DNA of 64,000 nt from Solea solea (GCF_958295425.1 NC_081144.1:20746853-20810852); one strand, 5' to 3'. Positions 23,976 through 36,870 are shown, numbered from the stretch's first letter. The notes: generated from the letters alone by a model not told the origin. A program made the numbers and translations.

Positions 23976-26900
23976 GTAAGCTCAGCTGAGTTTATTATGG
24001 GAATTACTGATTGTTTTTCCAGGTTACAGACCAACACAGTGTGAATGACCTTCATTAAGCACACAGGTATGAAAGTAATGTACTTATGATGGTACACACA
24101 CAATAGGTGCCTGTACAGAGGTGTCAAACTGCCAACCCACGGGCCACGGGCCACATGCGGCCCCCGCAACGCATTGCATGTGGCCTACCACTTAATACCA
24201 TGTTCTAATGAAAAAATGACATATATAACCTTGTTTGTTCTTTTCATTACAGTTGTACCTGTTAGTATTTACATAATTCTAGATTTATTTCTCTGTTTTG
24301 TGATATTAATAGATTCATTTAGCATCATATGTGTGTTTTTTATTTATCATTCCACATCAAAATGATGTTTGCCTCTTAATTCTCATTTCCATGAAAATAA
24401 TTTGTGAAGATCCTGATTATTTGACAAAAAACACATTTTCTGTAGTTCTATAGTGATTATGAATCAGGCTATATAGATATTTTGAACTTGAACACTCAAC
24501 ATTTGAACAAACAATGAGTCGGACTCAGATTATCCATGTGTTGATAAAATGCTTTTGAAGTCCAAACCTAATCTCCACATCCCACCAAATGTTGTGTCAC
24601 CATATCATCTCGTCACTGCCATGTGTACGTCATGTAGTGTGTGTGTGTGTGTGTGTGTGTGTTATCGCTGCTGTGCACCAGGTCAGTGTGAGGCCACTCT
24701 GACTATCAGAGGCCTTGTGCTTGTCAAGCAGCTTACAGAGCCGTCAGTGTCCGTGCTTGATCGCAGTGAGACCGACCAGAGGCCCTGACTGTCTACATGA
24801 CTATGTTACGTGTGTGTGTGTGTGTGTGTCTCAGCAAATGAGCACAATCCGTGTGCGAGAGCCTATCTTTACAGTATATTACACGTGTGTGCGTGTGTTG
24901 CCACTTTCTGAACTTGTGACCTTCACTCCGTTCTCATCCACTGAGCGTCACTGGAAGCCTGTTAGCAGCATTTTGCTAATTACAGCCGGGATGGTTGCTG
25001 GCTTTTCTCTCCCCACAGCTCACGCGCACACGCACGGCTGTGCGCGTGACGTCCCACAGCGTGACTCTAAGCCAACACTGTCTAGACGGACGACGCCATG
25101 ATCGCTCCTTCTCTGGAGAGGCGGCCGCATCTGTTCAAGTCAACAGAGTTGGGACTCGGTTGGTCGTGATCTTTATTAATCTAGTTGAGCAGGGTCCGCT
25201 GACGTGTTCAGTGTTATAGCTCTAAACCTCGTACATTGGTAGTGAAACAGTTATATGAGTCACATGGTGGCTTTTCTGATTAGATACATTCTCCGTGTTC
25301 AATCCAAGCGTAGAAACATACAGATTAACAGTGGCATGAAAGCAGGCTAGTTTGTCTTCAGGAGAGATTTTGTTTTTATTTTGGAATCTTGGCTGAAAGG
25401 ATTGTCTTCTATTTAGTCAGTAATGAAGTCAGCCTCTGGTGTTGGGTGGTGAAGCCTGGCTTCTGTCAGCTTTTCATTCCATCACAAAAGTTATTAGACG
25501 GACCAGATTGTTTAGTTGTTCTCTGTAGATTTGTCAAGTTGTTCCACATCAAACTATTTCCTGTCCGGCACTGTCTTGTTAAACAGTGTTTTTAAACAAA
25601 GTTGGAAGTTCACAATTTCCCAGAATGAGAAACACAATTAGTTTCACGTGTTTCGTGTTGCCTGTCTTTGGTATTCAAATAAATTCTTGTTTTTGTTACT
25701 GTCAACCTACTGCAGCTCAACAGTTCAACAAAAAAAATAGTCTTTAAATATAGAAAATAATCACTTGGTTTATCTACCTCAGTCAGCTGAAGCATGATTA
25801 ACTTCTGCTAAACTTCAGAATCCATTTGGCACAGACCAATAACTGTGTCTCTTGATCTCCACGACTTTGAAATTACAAATTGTGAAGGCACTATGGACTA
25901 AGTAACTAAGTAACCATGCAACACAATACAATAAAAACAACCACATACAAAACAATGACTATAAACAAAGGATAAAGTGTCTCTAAATCAGAATTTGGTC
26001 TGGGGTCCAAAAGGGCTTGTGTGTCGTATTTGATCAGCACTTCATTAGTCACCATTAGAGATGAAAACAGCAGTGAAAACACTGGACAGCACAAAGTTAA
26101 GGAGGACACTCAGCGCCATTGAGTGTTGTATTAAAAGAACTTGGGAAAACTGCAGAAGAAAAGGCCCCGAAACTATTTAAAATGAACGCAGAACAAAAGG
26201 CTTCTACGTGTTTGTCTGCAATCATGGCTGTCAGCGTGCAGGTATTGCTTTGCACTCGAGTGCATCATTTAAAGCCGGGGTCGATAATTTGTTCCTTAAG
26301 CACATTAAATCCTGCTGTCGTTCCACAAAGCCACTAATAAAGTCTGTCTGGAAAAAGAAACAGAAAATAGTGTCTGCACTCCCTGCAATACAGTAATAAA
26401 CCCAACCAATTACTGTACCTGGACTGTGTGTCAATAAATGACCAGCCTGTCTCTGCTTGTATAATGAGTTACTGGAGTCGTCACCACAAGTTAGGGAGGC
26501 GACCGCTGCTGATGCAGAGGCAATAGACACAAATCACCAAGCAAGTGGTGGGAAAATGGCTGAAAAATTCCCAGTTTCACTCTAGACAACAAAAGAAAAA
26601 CGAGTGTTTTGGGGAACAAGACAATTGAGACGAGAGGACTGACGTGATGGCGCCGGGAAGAATCGGTCGTATATCTCAAAGTGTAACCCTGCTTCTGCTA
26701 GCCTATCCACAATCACAGGCCCGAGCTTTAACAGAGGATGCAGTATGACAGGGTGTTAACCTTCCAATCAGTCAGCCTTTGCCAGCACTGTTTCTTCTGA
26801 GGTCAGCTCTGTGTGTCAGGGCTCCATCAGAGGCAGGACTTAAATTGGAGGCAGTCTTCACAGCTGGAGACACCCTCAGACTGAGCAAGTAGTTTCACCA

Positions 26901-27149
26901 TCTCTATAGTGGGAGAAAATAATCTGTTCACAGGGAACATTTCCACCGCTAGCAAATATGAGAAATGCAATTTCGTGCAACAAAGCCCCGCGTGGGACAC
27001 GTCTCTCCCCGGTGGAACATGCTGTCGACTTATTGACTCCCTTTGATGTCTCTCTCTCTCTCCCCCCGTTTTTGCCACTGTACGTGCTTAGCGGCTCCCG
27101 AAGTCCGCACATTGATGGATGTCTTCTGTGCCTTTGCATCGCTTGACTG
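22423..27149. other. Intron with scattered microsatellites, no gene
   Basis: CA/GT tracts lie at 23031-23060, 23945-23970, 24637-24661 and 24810-24829. At 22942-23000 a CACACATTCTTGTACTGGGG segment, with GGACACTAATGTCCTCAG, resembles the edge of the microsatellite-linked repeat family B. A hAT-like end lies at 24116. At 24995-25018 a pyrimidine tract ending CCCCACAG resembles a 3' splice site, but no conserved coding follows. The remainder is unassigned. Confidence 0.6.
24116..24185 (+). mobile_element. hAT-like transposon end
   Basis: CAGAGGTGTCAAACTGCCAA starts at 24116 and is followed by GGGCCACGGGCCACATGCGG. This matches the general form of hAT ends in fish (CAGGGGTGTCAAACTC followed by GGGCC-rich sequence with GCGGCCC). 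Downstream sequence to about 24500 is AT-rich without a transposase frame, consistent with a non-autonomous or decayed copy. The far end was not found. Confidence 0.55.
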
Positions 27150-27320
27150 AGTTTACTTGAGGAATTAAAATTTGATATCCTGGACGCACGCTGCCAGCGT
27201 TATAAGTGCGATAATTCAGCATCACCGATGAATATGCATGTAATATGTGCCCTAAGTAATGAAGAACAAACCGCAAAGCATCCACTTTCTCGATCGAGTC
27301 AGAAAATGACCCCGGTATTG
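27150..27320. promoter_or_regulatory. Candidate intronic conserved element
   Basis: A simple-repeat-free stretch with clustered motif-like sequence: ATTAAAATTTGATATCC, GCGATAATTCAGC, and AATATGCATGTAATATG (a POU-like ATGCAT/GTAAT arrangement) at about 27231-27247. Its character resembles vertebrate enhancers in introns of developmental genes. This is an inference from composition only. Confidence 0.22.
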
Positions 27321-27681
27321 TGAGTTTGACCAGGAACAAAAGAAAAAAAACACCCAAAATGGTGTTATTTGTGTGTTTGTCATCTTGCATTCATTGCTTG
27401 TCTCTTACTCTTCTGCAGTCTGATTTGATTAAGCTCTTACTCGGAGGCACCGCATAAATCTTTCACAGAACATTTCCTATTAAATCCGTTTAAGGAAGTT
27501 CAAATGAGTGAGCGGTCAGAGAAACCAGGACCACTCGGCCAGGATTCCGCGCACGTGTGGTGCATTCGTGCGCGTGCACGGGCGTGTGTTGTTTGTGTTT
27601 GACGGACGTGAACTTTACCAACCCTGTCGGTAACACGATTACCCTGAAGCCATGTGGCCTATGACTTAACACAACCCCCTC

Positions 27682-27715
27682 CACACACACACACACACAC
27701 GTACACACACACACA
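27682..27715. repeat. (CA)n microsatellite
   Basis: Two CA tracts are joined by a single GTA interruption. Confidence 0.92.
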
Positions 27716-27923
27716 AACACTTCCAGATAAAAAAACAAAGACACAAACACACTCACCAGGCCATGTAGCCTGTTACTCGGAGTGTCCTGCTTTGGAGACC
27801 CAACAGAATCAGACAGCACCAAAATATCACTGCAGGGTCCCTGTGTCACCACTAGCAGATGCAACATTAATTCAATCAGCCGTGGAAAGTCACTGAGTGG
27901 AATAGCTGTGACAGGGCCAGCAG

Positions 27924-27926
<3 letters not shown>

Positions 27927-27959
<33 letters not shown>
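27927..27959. repeat. (CAG)11 trinucleotide repeat
   Basis: Eleven perfect CAG units, preceded by an imperfect GCCAGCAGAAG, form an uninterrupted triplet tract. The poly-Ala runs in both overlapping frames come from it. It is intronic and on the sense strand of the plexin transcript. Confidence 0.95.
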
Positions 27960-27960
<1 letters not shown>

Positions 27961-30900
27961 CTGAGAAACCTCATTGACTCTAGAATGTTTGTTTTTTTTC
28001 ATGTTCGCAGTCTTCGTTTGTTTGAATTTCAGGAAATCTATTCCTAATGTCAACATTTCACACAGTCTAATGAGTTAAGTTGTGTTTTTTACTGTATCTA
28101 AATGAGTAAAGTTCTTAATAATTCCATCTCACAAGCCTTAAAACAATGTCGTTCAATCATCACTTCAATTAAAAAGGCTGGAGTTAAATTCTTTTTTTTT
28201 TACTATGTCGTCTTCTTCATCTTCTCCAGCCATATTTCATCCCTTTTGGCACCTCCAACTCTTCAATGTTGACACTTGGTATGTCATGCAGATGGAGTGT
28301 CTGTGGTGGGTGATGACAAACTGGTTACCTCCTGTATGGATGACCTACTTAAGACCAAAATCGGTATCCTGTCGTTGAGGGTGTGACTGCAAACATAGAG
28401 GGATGGATGTGTTAAATTTTGAGGCATCGCTGCTGAAAGAGCCAATTCATTTATATCCTTATGTGACTATTAGACCGTTTATTTTTGAATGTTTTAATGC
28501 TACGTTCGTGGTCACCATGCTGGGCACTGGGAGGCAATATTCAGTAATTGACTAGCTATTATGAATTTATACTTATGTACTATTACATTGAGCGATATAG
28601 TGTAACGTGCATCTTTGATTTCGTATGTGATACAGAGACATTATTTAAGCGGGCCGGCTGCTGTACAGTTTGTTGTAATTTTACTTGAAGAAACAGCAGC
28701 TCCTACATCAGCATATTCCTTAATGAAGAAATGTCACGTTAACTGCTCCCAGCAGTTTTCACCTCTGTTTCTTATCATGAGCCTATATAAATAAATTACA
28801 TTTTTAATAATCTGCCCCGTCTGTGAAAGTAAAGCCAAACACAATGTGCACACAAAAACTCATTTACATGTTTACTTAAATCCCAAGTAGGAGCCAACTA
28901 ACGTTCATGTATTAATGTTTTTGTGAAGAGTGAAATAAATGCTTTACAAGACAGTCTGTGAATAATACACAACACATTCAGCTGTTAAAAGGGATTCCAG
29001 AGATTATATAACATCCAAACTTTTTATAATGTGCTGCAGTATAACACAACACTATTGCATCCTATCACCTGTACCGTTTAGTGAGGAGGTTTTGCACGTA
29101 GTCCACAAAAGCCGCTCGGATTCCAACACCGCGTAGATGTGGTGATGTGGTCCAAGCACAAAGGATTCACCTTCTCTTAAAGAGCGAGAGAAAAATAACC
29201 ATTAAAACAAAACAAAATCAAACACACCAGCACCTGCCTGCTGCTCTCAGGGAAGTGGAATCTCAAGCAAAGTTAATATTTGGATAGAGAATATTAGATG
29301 ACACAGGTGTGTCGGTGTTTGTCCAGCTAATCTGTGAAAATGAGACCCAGATTACACGAGGACATGTGTGTCCATAACTTGTGAGGGTTGCTTGTATATT
29401 TGTAGAATAAAACCTGCTCAAATGTTTGATCCTCTGTCAGGGTTCTAGCTTTTCTAGGTTTCTAGGTGTTTAAAGACTGCGCTCTTGTCCATGTGTGACT
29501 TTAAGAAGCCTTCTCCTGTTAGCCGGCAACTCTTCGTGAGCAAACAACACGCTGTGTTCTGTAATCCCTCTTCATCCTGAAGGTGTCATCTGCAGTGAGA
29601 AGTGCTGCACGGTGCAATCTGGCTGACATTAAGCATATCCTGCCATTCAGGCCTCTTCTTTACCTCCATGACTGGTGGCTTACTGTGACACAATCTGTCT
29701 CTCGCATTCTTTTTTTTTTTTTTTTTTTTTAAGCTATTCATCCGGGGAAATGTTTGCTGAACACTCATTTCTGTCGCAACATCCTTCAGCACCACTTCCA
29801 CGTGTGTCCTGCGCTCAGTGGCGCTGCGGTTACTAATGGGGGCCACTGAGCAGCCGTTTAGGGTTCAGTGCCTGGCTAAAGGGCGTCTAACCCCCATGTA
29901 CCAACACCTGTTACCCCGCCGCTGAAGTCTCATATTCTATGTACATTATGTGAGAAATGAGCAGACGTGGAACTGCTGATGAGAACTGTGAGGTGTTCTC
30001 AGACGCTCTGAGAGAACTCAATCTATCTGGAACGTCTGCTGGATGATATGTCGCTGTAGTAAAAAAAAAAATGACCCCCTCGTTCAGCATTACTGGCTAT
30101 TGTTAATATTTTTTTTTTGGCACTCTTGATCAGTAATTCTAGTAAAAACCTTTCAGAATAATGTAAATCAAGTGATCAGAGAGGAGAATTTAACCTCTGC
30201 ACCTCGACTGTGAGAGGTCGCCTCATGTCGTCCGTTGAATATCCCGCATCCGTCTGTCCAGACTCATGTAGTGGGAGGGGTTAAAAACGGAGTCTCTATC
30301 CTAAAACGCTCAGTATTTAACGATCTGGGAATGTGATTCAGCAAAAGTTATACCCTGTGGCTCCATTACACCCTATAACATATCAGTGACCCATCTAAAT
30401 GATCCTGAAGCTGTTATTTTAAGGTTGCCAAGTGTTGCCATTAAATGTCCAACGTGCACTATTTTGCAGAGCAAAAGGAGAAGTTAAAGTTCATTGATAT
30501 AAGTCATTGGTCTGACGATTGAAACTTAAACTTAAAATAAGCCTTTTATACCAACTCTACCAGGTTTCCACATTACCCCAAACACACTAAACCTAAATAA
30601 AACTAAAATGGCACTAATTCTTACACAATAGACCTTTATATACAGTATATATGTATATGTGTGTGTGTTCTGACTTCATTGTGGACCACAGACTGCTAGA
30701 TGGTGCAGAATCAACATGTGCAGGGGCAATGGAATCTCTTTCTCTGTCTTTCTGCAAGTGTGTGTTCACATGTGCATGGGCCCTAATCTGCTATGAGGGG
30801 GGTCCAGCAGGATTAGTATAATCAGGGGGCTTGTGAGGACCCCTCCCCAACTCCCCACCTCCCCACTGCGGCTCACCTCCTTATCCCGTCTTGTCTCTGC

Positions 30901-32528
30901 TGCTCTGCCCACTGTCCGCCCCCTTCATCCCCCCTCGCCGTCACCCTCCGCCGCCCTCCTCATCTCTTAGTCCTTCCCCTGATCCCTCAATCCTTCCCTC
31001 AATCTCTGTACGACGCTCAGCTCCCTATTCTCACCCATGCACTTCCATTCGTCTCCCTGACCTCATCCTCTTACACTTATCCTTATCATTACCTTCTGCA
31101 TTGTCGGCATTTAGCTCAGCGGCGTGGAATTACAAGCCCGTACAGCACGGGCGGAGTGCGGCGCTGCGATACTGAGAATCAAAGTTTAGACGTCCCGGCT
31201 GACCATGAACTGACCACAGGAGAGTGAAGAGTGTGAAAAAGTCAATTAAAGCGAGGGAGGTATTAGGATGTATCTCCACAACAGCTACTATTAATATGGA
31301 AACTCGAGCCAACACAGCACTGCATACGAGACTGTGCTCACCCAAGCTTTATGTTATTCATATACATTTAATGGGACGGAAGATTGACCCTTTAAATACT
31401 GGTCTGTTCCATGGCCGTCCCTCGTTTAAACCAGGGGTGTTGCCATTTAAGTGTCTGCAGAGAAATTAGCCTCATCGGGTGCATTTGAAGGTCACTATAC
31501 ATGTTTGAGGACATTCTTTCTTTGTCGAATTATATTGTTCTTCTTGCTGTACAATAACTTAACTTGAAAATGGGCTTTTTTTTAGAGAAAGGACACAATT
31601 TTGGAGGTAAATGAATAAATAATGCTTTGAAAACAAAAGCAGACTGGAAAGACAGTCTATATACATTTGATGAGGCAGTGGTTTTGGTCCTTGAGTTGTT
31701 CCTCTTTTTCCTCCTTTCCTCTCTCCATCATTGTGATTGAGGTTGATTTTTGTCTCGTCTGTCAATAAGACCTTGTTTCAAAGCTCCACCTGTTTCTTTT
31801 TTAGTGATTTTGTGAGCAAGACTTTTTCTCCTTGGTTGATTTGGCTTCTTTTTGTTTGTCCTGCCCGCACCAGCACCATTGTTGGTTTTGACGAATGAAA
31901 TACCTCTAATATCTCTTCAGTATAACAAAGTTTAATTTTCTTCTAATCTCATAATTGTCTTGTTCACTCCTCACTTTGCAAAACTAAATTGGAATAGCAG
32001 GATTTGTGTTTGAATGGCTACATTCTCTACGTTCTGTATATGTCTGTAAACCAATTAGCCTTCGTTCAAATGAAAGCTAAAGTAGTTTTCATTTCATTTT
32101 CATGCTAAGGCTCTTAATAATGAGGACGTGAGAACTATCCAAATACTCATGATAAATAAAGTTTTAGATGAGAGATGTAAACACAAGTGTAAACATGAGA
32201 TTCTCTTCCTCTGAGTGTGTGACTGAAGCGTTGGTTAAAATTCAGCATCACCCCCCATGTTCTCAGCTCTCTGTCTGCATATATCTCCTTAAATGCTCCA
32301 CTTTATCCCGTCCCCTCATCCATTTATCTTCCTCCCTCTGTCATCCACCTCCTTATTCCAGCGCCGGCTCCTCTATACAGTAACTCAACACTCCTCACAG
32401 TCAGCTTCATCTACTTATCTTCACCCTTTCTAAAGGTCGTTACACGCACAGCCTGTTTTGCCAGATTAAAATAGAGGCCTATGGAAAGGAAGATGAGGTG
32501 TGTCACATCTGCCAGCCTCACGTCGCAT

Positions 32529-32563
<35 letters not shown>

Positions 32564-35030
32564 CGTATACGTGCATGCAGATTGAGACACACACATGCTG
32601 ATATAGACACAAATGCATGCAACATGCTTCCATCCAAAGGGCAGAAACGCTGACATGAAAGCAAATTCACTCTCAAAAGCACATTTCGTAAAAGTGTGTC
32701 GCACTCACGCCGGCACGCAATCTGTCTCGCGCGTACTTGCAGACGTTCGGGATTATAAACCTGTATGCACATTCTCTCCCACAGGTTTATCGTTTATACA
32801 TATACAACACTTCTACCCCACACAATCATACTCACACACACACACACACACACTCAATTACCTTCAGGCATAAAACAGGTCAAAAGCAGTCAAGAGAATC
32901 TGTAGACACTATAAAGAAAGTAAAATATATGCAGTTTACTCGAATAAATATATATATAAAAAATAGAAAAAGGCAATAAAAACATGTCAAAGGGGGAAAT
33001 AAGAAAGTTAAGAAAACGGAGAGGAACGGGGAATTTATGAAAAAGACAGAAGAGGAGGCATGAAGAAAGGCATCGCAGGCTTTGAAATTAAACTGGCAGA
33101 AAACAAAAGAAGAAACTGTGCTTTTTAAACAAGAGCTGAAAAAGGAGGGGAGGTATTTTTCTCTTCTTCTTTTTTTTTGTATTTTTTTAGATTTATTTTG
33201 AGGGCAAAGTGCTGCGAGGAATGCCAAAGGAGAAGGATTTGGCTGCGACTGATGCCGGAGCGTAGAAGAATACAGATGAGTTTGAATTCACAGTAAAAAA
33301 GAAAAGAAAAGCACAGAAAAGGGCTGTTGTCAATCTATAAAAAACAATTATTGCTAAGGTGGTTTCCATCAGTGCTGCTCTGACTGGTGCAACAATAAGG
33401 AACAAATTGGGATTCCACAGTCGCACGAGGTTCCTCAATGTCTGTGGTGGTCCTCGTTGGCATAGATGCTCTGTTTTGGTGTGGGATAGTACTTTTTTTT
33501 TTCTTTTGTTTTGTTTTGGCATCAGTAACATGTTGAAATTGTGGAGTGTAAACCACAAAGAACACATCAATATTCTGCAGCCAAATCCTTCAGAAACTAA
33601 AACTTGATTATTTTTTTTAGGACCAATATTCTTGCTTCTTTTGTTGCCTCCGTCTCTCTGGCCTTGTGTGTCTGTGTGTGTGTGTGTCTGTATCTACTTC
33701 TTTGAGAGGGTCAAAGCCTTGAATTAAATGTGTGTGAAGCCCTCGTGGTTTTCACATGCAGATCAGCCACATAAGCCTCTGCGCACAGGCTTTCACATGG
33801 ACCCTCCTATAGTATTCAGCTCCCTGACAAAACCCACTTGTCCAGTATAGTCGGCTGATGGGCCACCAGTTCCTTTCTGTGGGTATAATGCCGTGGCTGT
33901 TGACTCGGCTGACGGCTGGAGGGTCAGAGCCTTTGTGCCGCTGTGCCGTGAAGCCACCTCCATCTACATCTTTTTAATCAGGGCTCTGAATGTTGACATT
34001 CAGTGTTCAAGTGTCAAGTGTTTTTTGTTCCAAATTCTCTGTGTGTGATATTATTTCCCATGCAAATCAGAACCAAACTGTTGAATAAATATCAAAACAT
34101 TTTTCTTTCTTCGTGCTGCAAAGTCTAAACGTGAATTTGCTGCACCTGCGCTGCGTTCCACCGCTGACAAACTAACAGGTGAATTCAGATTTGTTGTGGT
34201 AATTACTGCAGTGAATAAATTCCTAATGAGGAATTATCCTCTGTAAGATGTATCATCTCATATTCAAGGAGTTTCCAAACAGTATTTAATACAATTTAAA
34301 CACATTGCACAACACTTTTACAACAGATCCAGCATTGTCGGTGAATCTTTTGTATTCATTTGGTGACAAATCAAGTTAAAATCAAGTCCATTAAAATCAT
34401 GTCAAATAACTGCCACACATTACTACATTGGAAGACGATAATAAACAATCTAAAAATTGAAAAGATTAAACAGACATAGAAATGTCTAAGATTTGACAAG
34501 TTCGATATAATTTCTTTTCATTTTTGATTAAAAACAATGGTGAATCTTCCCGTCATTAATTTTTCTGCTTCAATATAAGATATCAGTGCATCTTAACAAA
34601 TCCCCCTGCTGAAGTAAGGCGCAACATTTTGCACTTATACACATCAGCAACATTTGTATTTTTACTTAAATGATTATAAGTATGGCAAGTTGTTGAGTTC
34701 TGCATCGGGGGGGGGGGACGACTCCTTAAAATCAACCATAGTCCCCCTGCAACATGGGTGTCAACTCCTTTGGCATTTACAAGTTTTAATGATATTCAAA
34801 CCTCCGTGAATTAACATTTCACTTCCAGGAGTTAATGGATCTTCTGCGGCATCAAAAAATGCCGCATTGTACTAGCAGGAGTTGCCTTGGCAACAAGTCT
34901 GCTGACCATTAGCTCATCATACGTGTGTGTGCATGTGTGTCATTTGTGCTAATCTCCATTGTGCTAAGGCAGATTTAAGCTTAATTTCAGGTAGCAGTGT
35001 TATTGCTGTTGTTTGCATAATGGCAGAGTT
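27960..35030. other. Long intron stretch, no gene recognised
   Basis: The stretch holds a T21 run (29710-29730), a C/T-rich zone (30840-31070), CA tracts at 32532-32560 and 32833-32852, and a G9 run near 34709. A TATACAGTATATATGTATAT segment lies near 30640. The open frames of up to 125 codons (32880-33570 on the minus strand) are A/T-rich and lack family similarity. No splice-bounded exon was recognised. Confidence 0.6.
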
Positions 35031-35299
35031 CACACACACACACACACACACACACAGGTTTGCACAGCTGTTCTTCTTAGGACACTGCATTGACTTCCAT
35101 TCATTTAGACAGCCTAAACACAGTGTCACCCCTAACCTTAACCATAACCAGTTAATGCCTAAACCAAAAGTTAACGTTACCACCATTAAAATCTTAGCCC
35201 TAAACTTCCTCAGTTCTACCTCATTAGGACCAGGTTTTGGTCTCCATGAAGAGAAAATGTCCTCAAGAGGGAACAAATCCAAGTACACACACACACACA
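35031..35299 (-). repeat. Dispersed repeat family B, copy bounded by (CA)n
   Basis: The copy is flanked on both sides by CA tracts (35031-35056 and 35285-35299). The 41-base block at 35080-35120 matches the reverse complement of 57117-57157 with a single mismatch. It is followed by CCCTAACCTTAACC and, further on, by CCTCATTAGGACCAGG and TTTTGGTCTCC, the inverse of blocks seen at 56995-57062. Shared peptide strings such as LGHCIDFHSFRQPK in open frames at both sites are translations of the repeat and not a protein family. Confidence 0.85.
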
Positions 35300-35629
35300 G
35301 AGCATTGTATAAATTATTAATCCAAATGGGTGGATACACCCATTCACTCTACGTTTGCCATTTCCCTCCGTGCCATCTTTTCTTTTTAAACGAGCAGTAA
35401 TGACAAAAAACAAATATTCTTTTGTAAAACTTGGGACAAAGAAATCAGTCATTTTCGAGCAACTTCAACAAGTAGCATTAAATAATAAACATTAATAGGA
35501 ACTGTAGTGCATTGTGGGATGAAAGCCTGAATTTCTAAAGCGCTACCAAGTTATCTTAATTCATAAAAGTGTCCAAAGTGCTCCGAACGCCTCTTTTTTT
35601 TTTCCCCCTCTTCTTTCTCCTCTCTTCTC
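35300..35629. other. Short intron stretch, nothing recognised
   Basis: No repeat family or exon was recognised. A T10 run followed by CCCCC and CT-rich sequence lies at 35595-35625. Confidence 0.6.
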
Positions 35630-35800
35630 ATTAAGGCGCTGCGCCCGAGCTGTCCTTCCAGAAATATAATTGAAAAGGGAGAGAAAGGCAAATGTTGCTT
35701 TAATCTAATTTACGGGCGAACAATGGGCCTGGGACTTGGCTAAATTCATAAAAGTGGCTTTAATGCAATGAAATTTAATGAGGTAATTTGTGATAGAGCG
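35630..35800. promoter_or_regulatory. Candidate intronic conserved element
   Basis: This simple-repeat-free, AT-rich segment has TTTAATCTAATTTACGGGC, GAACAATGGGCC (a Sox-like ACAATGG core), CTAAATTCATAAAAGTGGC, AATTTAATGAGGTAATTTGT and repeated CTTTAAT. Dense TAAT and SOX-like cores in even sequence resemble deeply conserved vertebrate noncoding elements. The assignment is compositional and needs alignment. Confidence 0.35.
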
Positions 35801-36486
35801 AGATGGTGGACGTGTCCTGGTCTGCACAAGGATACACGCGCACCTACAGCCACGAGGATAGAAACACACGTGGGAAGTAAATCTGTCACATTGTGTGGTT
35901 TTTAATATTATGGGTCAGTTAAGACGAGGAGTTTTATCCGAGGGGACTTGAAGGCAGCACTCGATTGTTTGAATAGAAGCTGAGTCATGTCGTGTTTTGT
36001 TGTGATAAGGATCATCACCGTTGAATGGGACAGTGAGTCACAGAGACCCACGGATCACAAACCACAAACACGGACTGGAAATTAAAGATTCAAGCTATTA
36101 TTAAAGATGTGAGCGGTGTTATTGTGTTATTGCACTCACAGTATGTCTGTTAGGACTGATCTTGTTGATCGGGCACAGATGTGATGTCCTTGACGTTATC
36201 CCTCACTATACAGTGATTTAAATTCTCCTTCACGTGAAAAAAATAACGGGATGCAGACGAGGAGTTAAGAGGAGCTAACTGCTAACAAGCTGACCTGCAG
36301 CTCTTAAACTGTCGTTTTTATTTGTGATGGATTTGTGGTACTAGCTGTGTGTATCAATCATTGCTATAGTTGTGTGGCTCACAGAGCAAAAAAGGCTTTT
36401 TGGACATTTCAGTTTTGCATATTCTCGGGAACTGAGGATGTGTCTTCTCTGTTACAACTGAAGTTGCACTACTTATGTATTTATTG
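35801..36486. other. Intron, nothing recognised
   Basis: Mixed sequence without simple repeats, exon signals or recognisable transposon ends. Confidence 0.6.
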
Positions 36487-36674
36487 AAAGGAATACTTCA
36501 CCAATTTGCGTTTGTATTACTAGAATAGGGGTAGTATTTTTGAAAAATTGTGCTTCCCAACTTCAGTTTCCCCTGAGTTGAGAAATAACTGAGGTTGGGA
36601 AGCACAATTTTTCAAAAATACTACCCCTATTCTAGTAATACAAAGCTAAATGCAAATCAGTGAAGTATTCCTTT
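36487..36674. repeat. 188-bp foldback (long inverted repeat)
   Basis: Inner arms 36511-36568 and 36587-36644 are 58 bases each and reverse complementary with a single mismatch, enclosing an 18-base loop. Outer arms 36487-36510 and 36651-36674 match with three mismatches after a 6-base insertion. The outer AAAGGAATACTTCACC motif is typical of a fish foldback/MITE family with a GGTGAAGTATTCC end. The near identity of the arms points to recent origin or arm-to-arm conversion. An RNA copy would form an almost perfect hairpin. Confidence 0.93.
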
Positions 36675-36721
36675 AAGTGTTTAACACGACTTAATAGCTG
36701 ACTTTTTCTCTTCCTATTTGT

Positions 36722-36870
36722 CATAACCCAGTTTGTAAGGGAAGTAATACCAATAACACCAGATGGAAAATGTTTAATTGTTTGCTTGTTTGCTGGAAGG
36801 CAATAAATCGATGCACGCACTAAACTAAGGATGAGGAACAGGGCGGTTTAAAACATGAACTAAGCAAAAC
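36722..36870 (+). repeat. Dispersed repeat family C, copy 1
   Basis: The ordered blocks AACCCAGTTTGTAAGGGAAG, AACACCAGATGGAAAATG, CTAAACTAAGGATGAGGAAC and AGGGCGGTTTAAAACAT have counterparts at 46917-47085 in the same orientation. The class is unknown, and no coding was seen. It abuts the 188-bp foldback. Confidence 0.6.

Noticed and set aside
24995..25100. Pyrimidine tract ending CCCCACAG that resembles a 3' splice site
   Set aside because: The following sequence has no plexin similarity, and the plexin frame is already continuous between the two recognised exons.
27490..28056. 188-codon open frame on the minus strand
   Set aside because: It is the longest frame in the window but includes poly-Ala from the CAG tract and Cys-Val from CA repeats. 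No domain was recognised.
35128..35145. CCCTAACCTTAACC as interstitial telomeric repeat
   Set aside because: Only one or two degenerate units, and part of dispersed repeat family B.
34917..35400. 140- and 157-codon frames sharing LGHCIDFHSFRQPK with frames at 56924-57178
   Set aside because: The shared peptide comes from a dispersed noncoding repeat present at both sites. The matching frames lie on opposite strands, as expected for inverted copies, and none has start or splice support.
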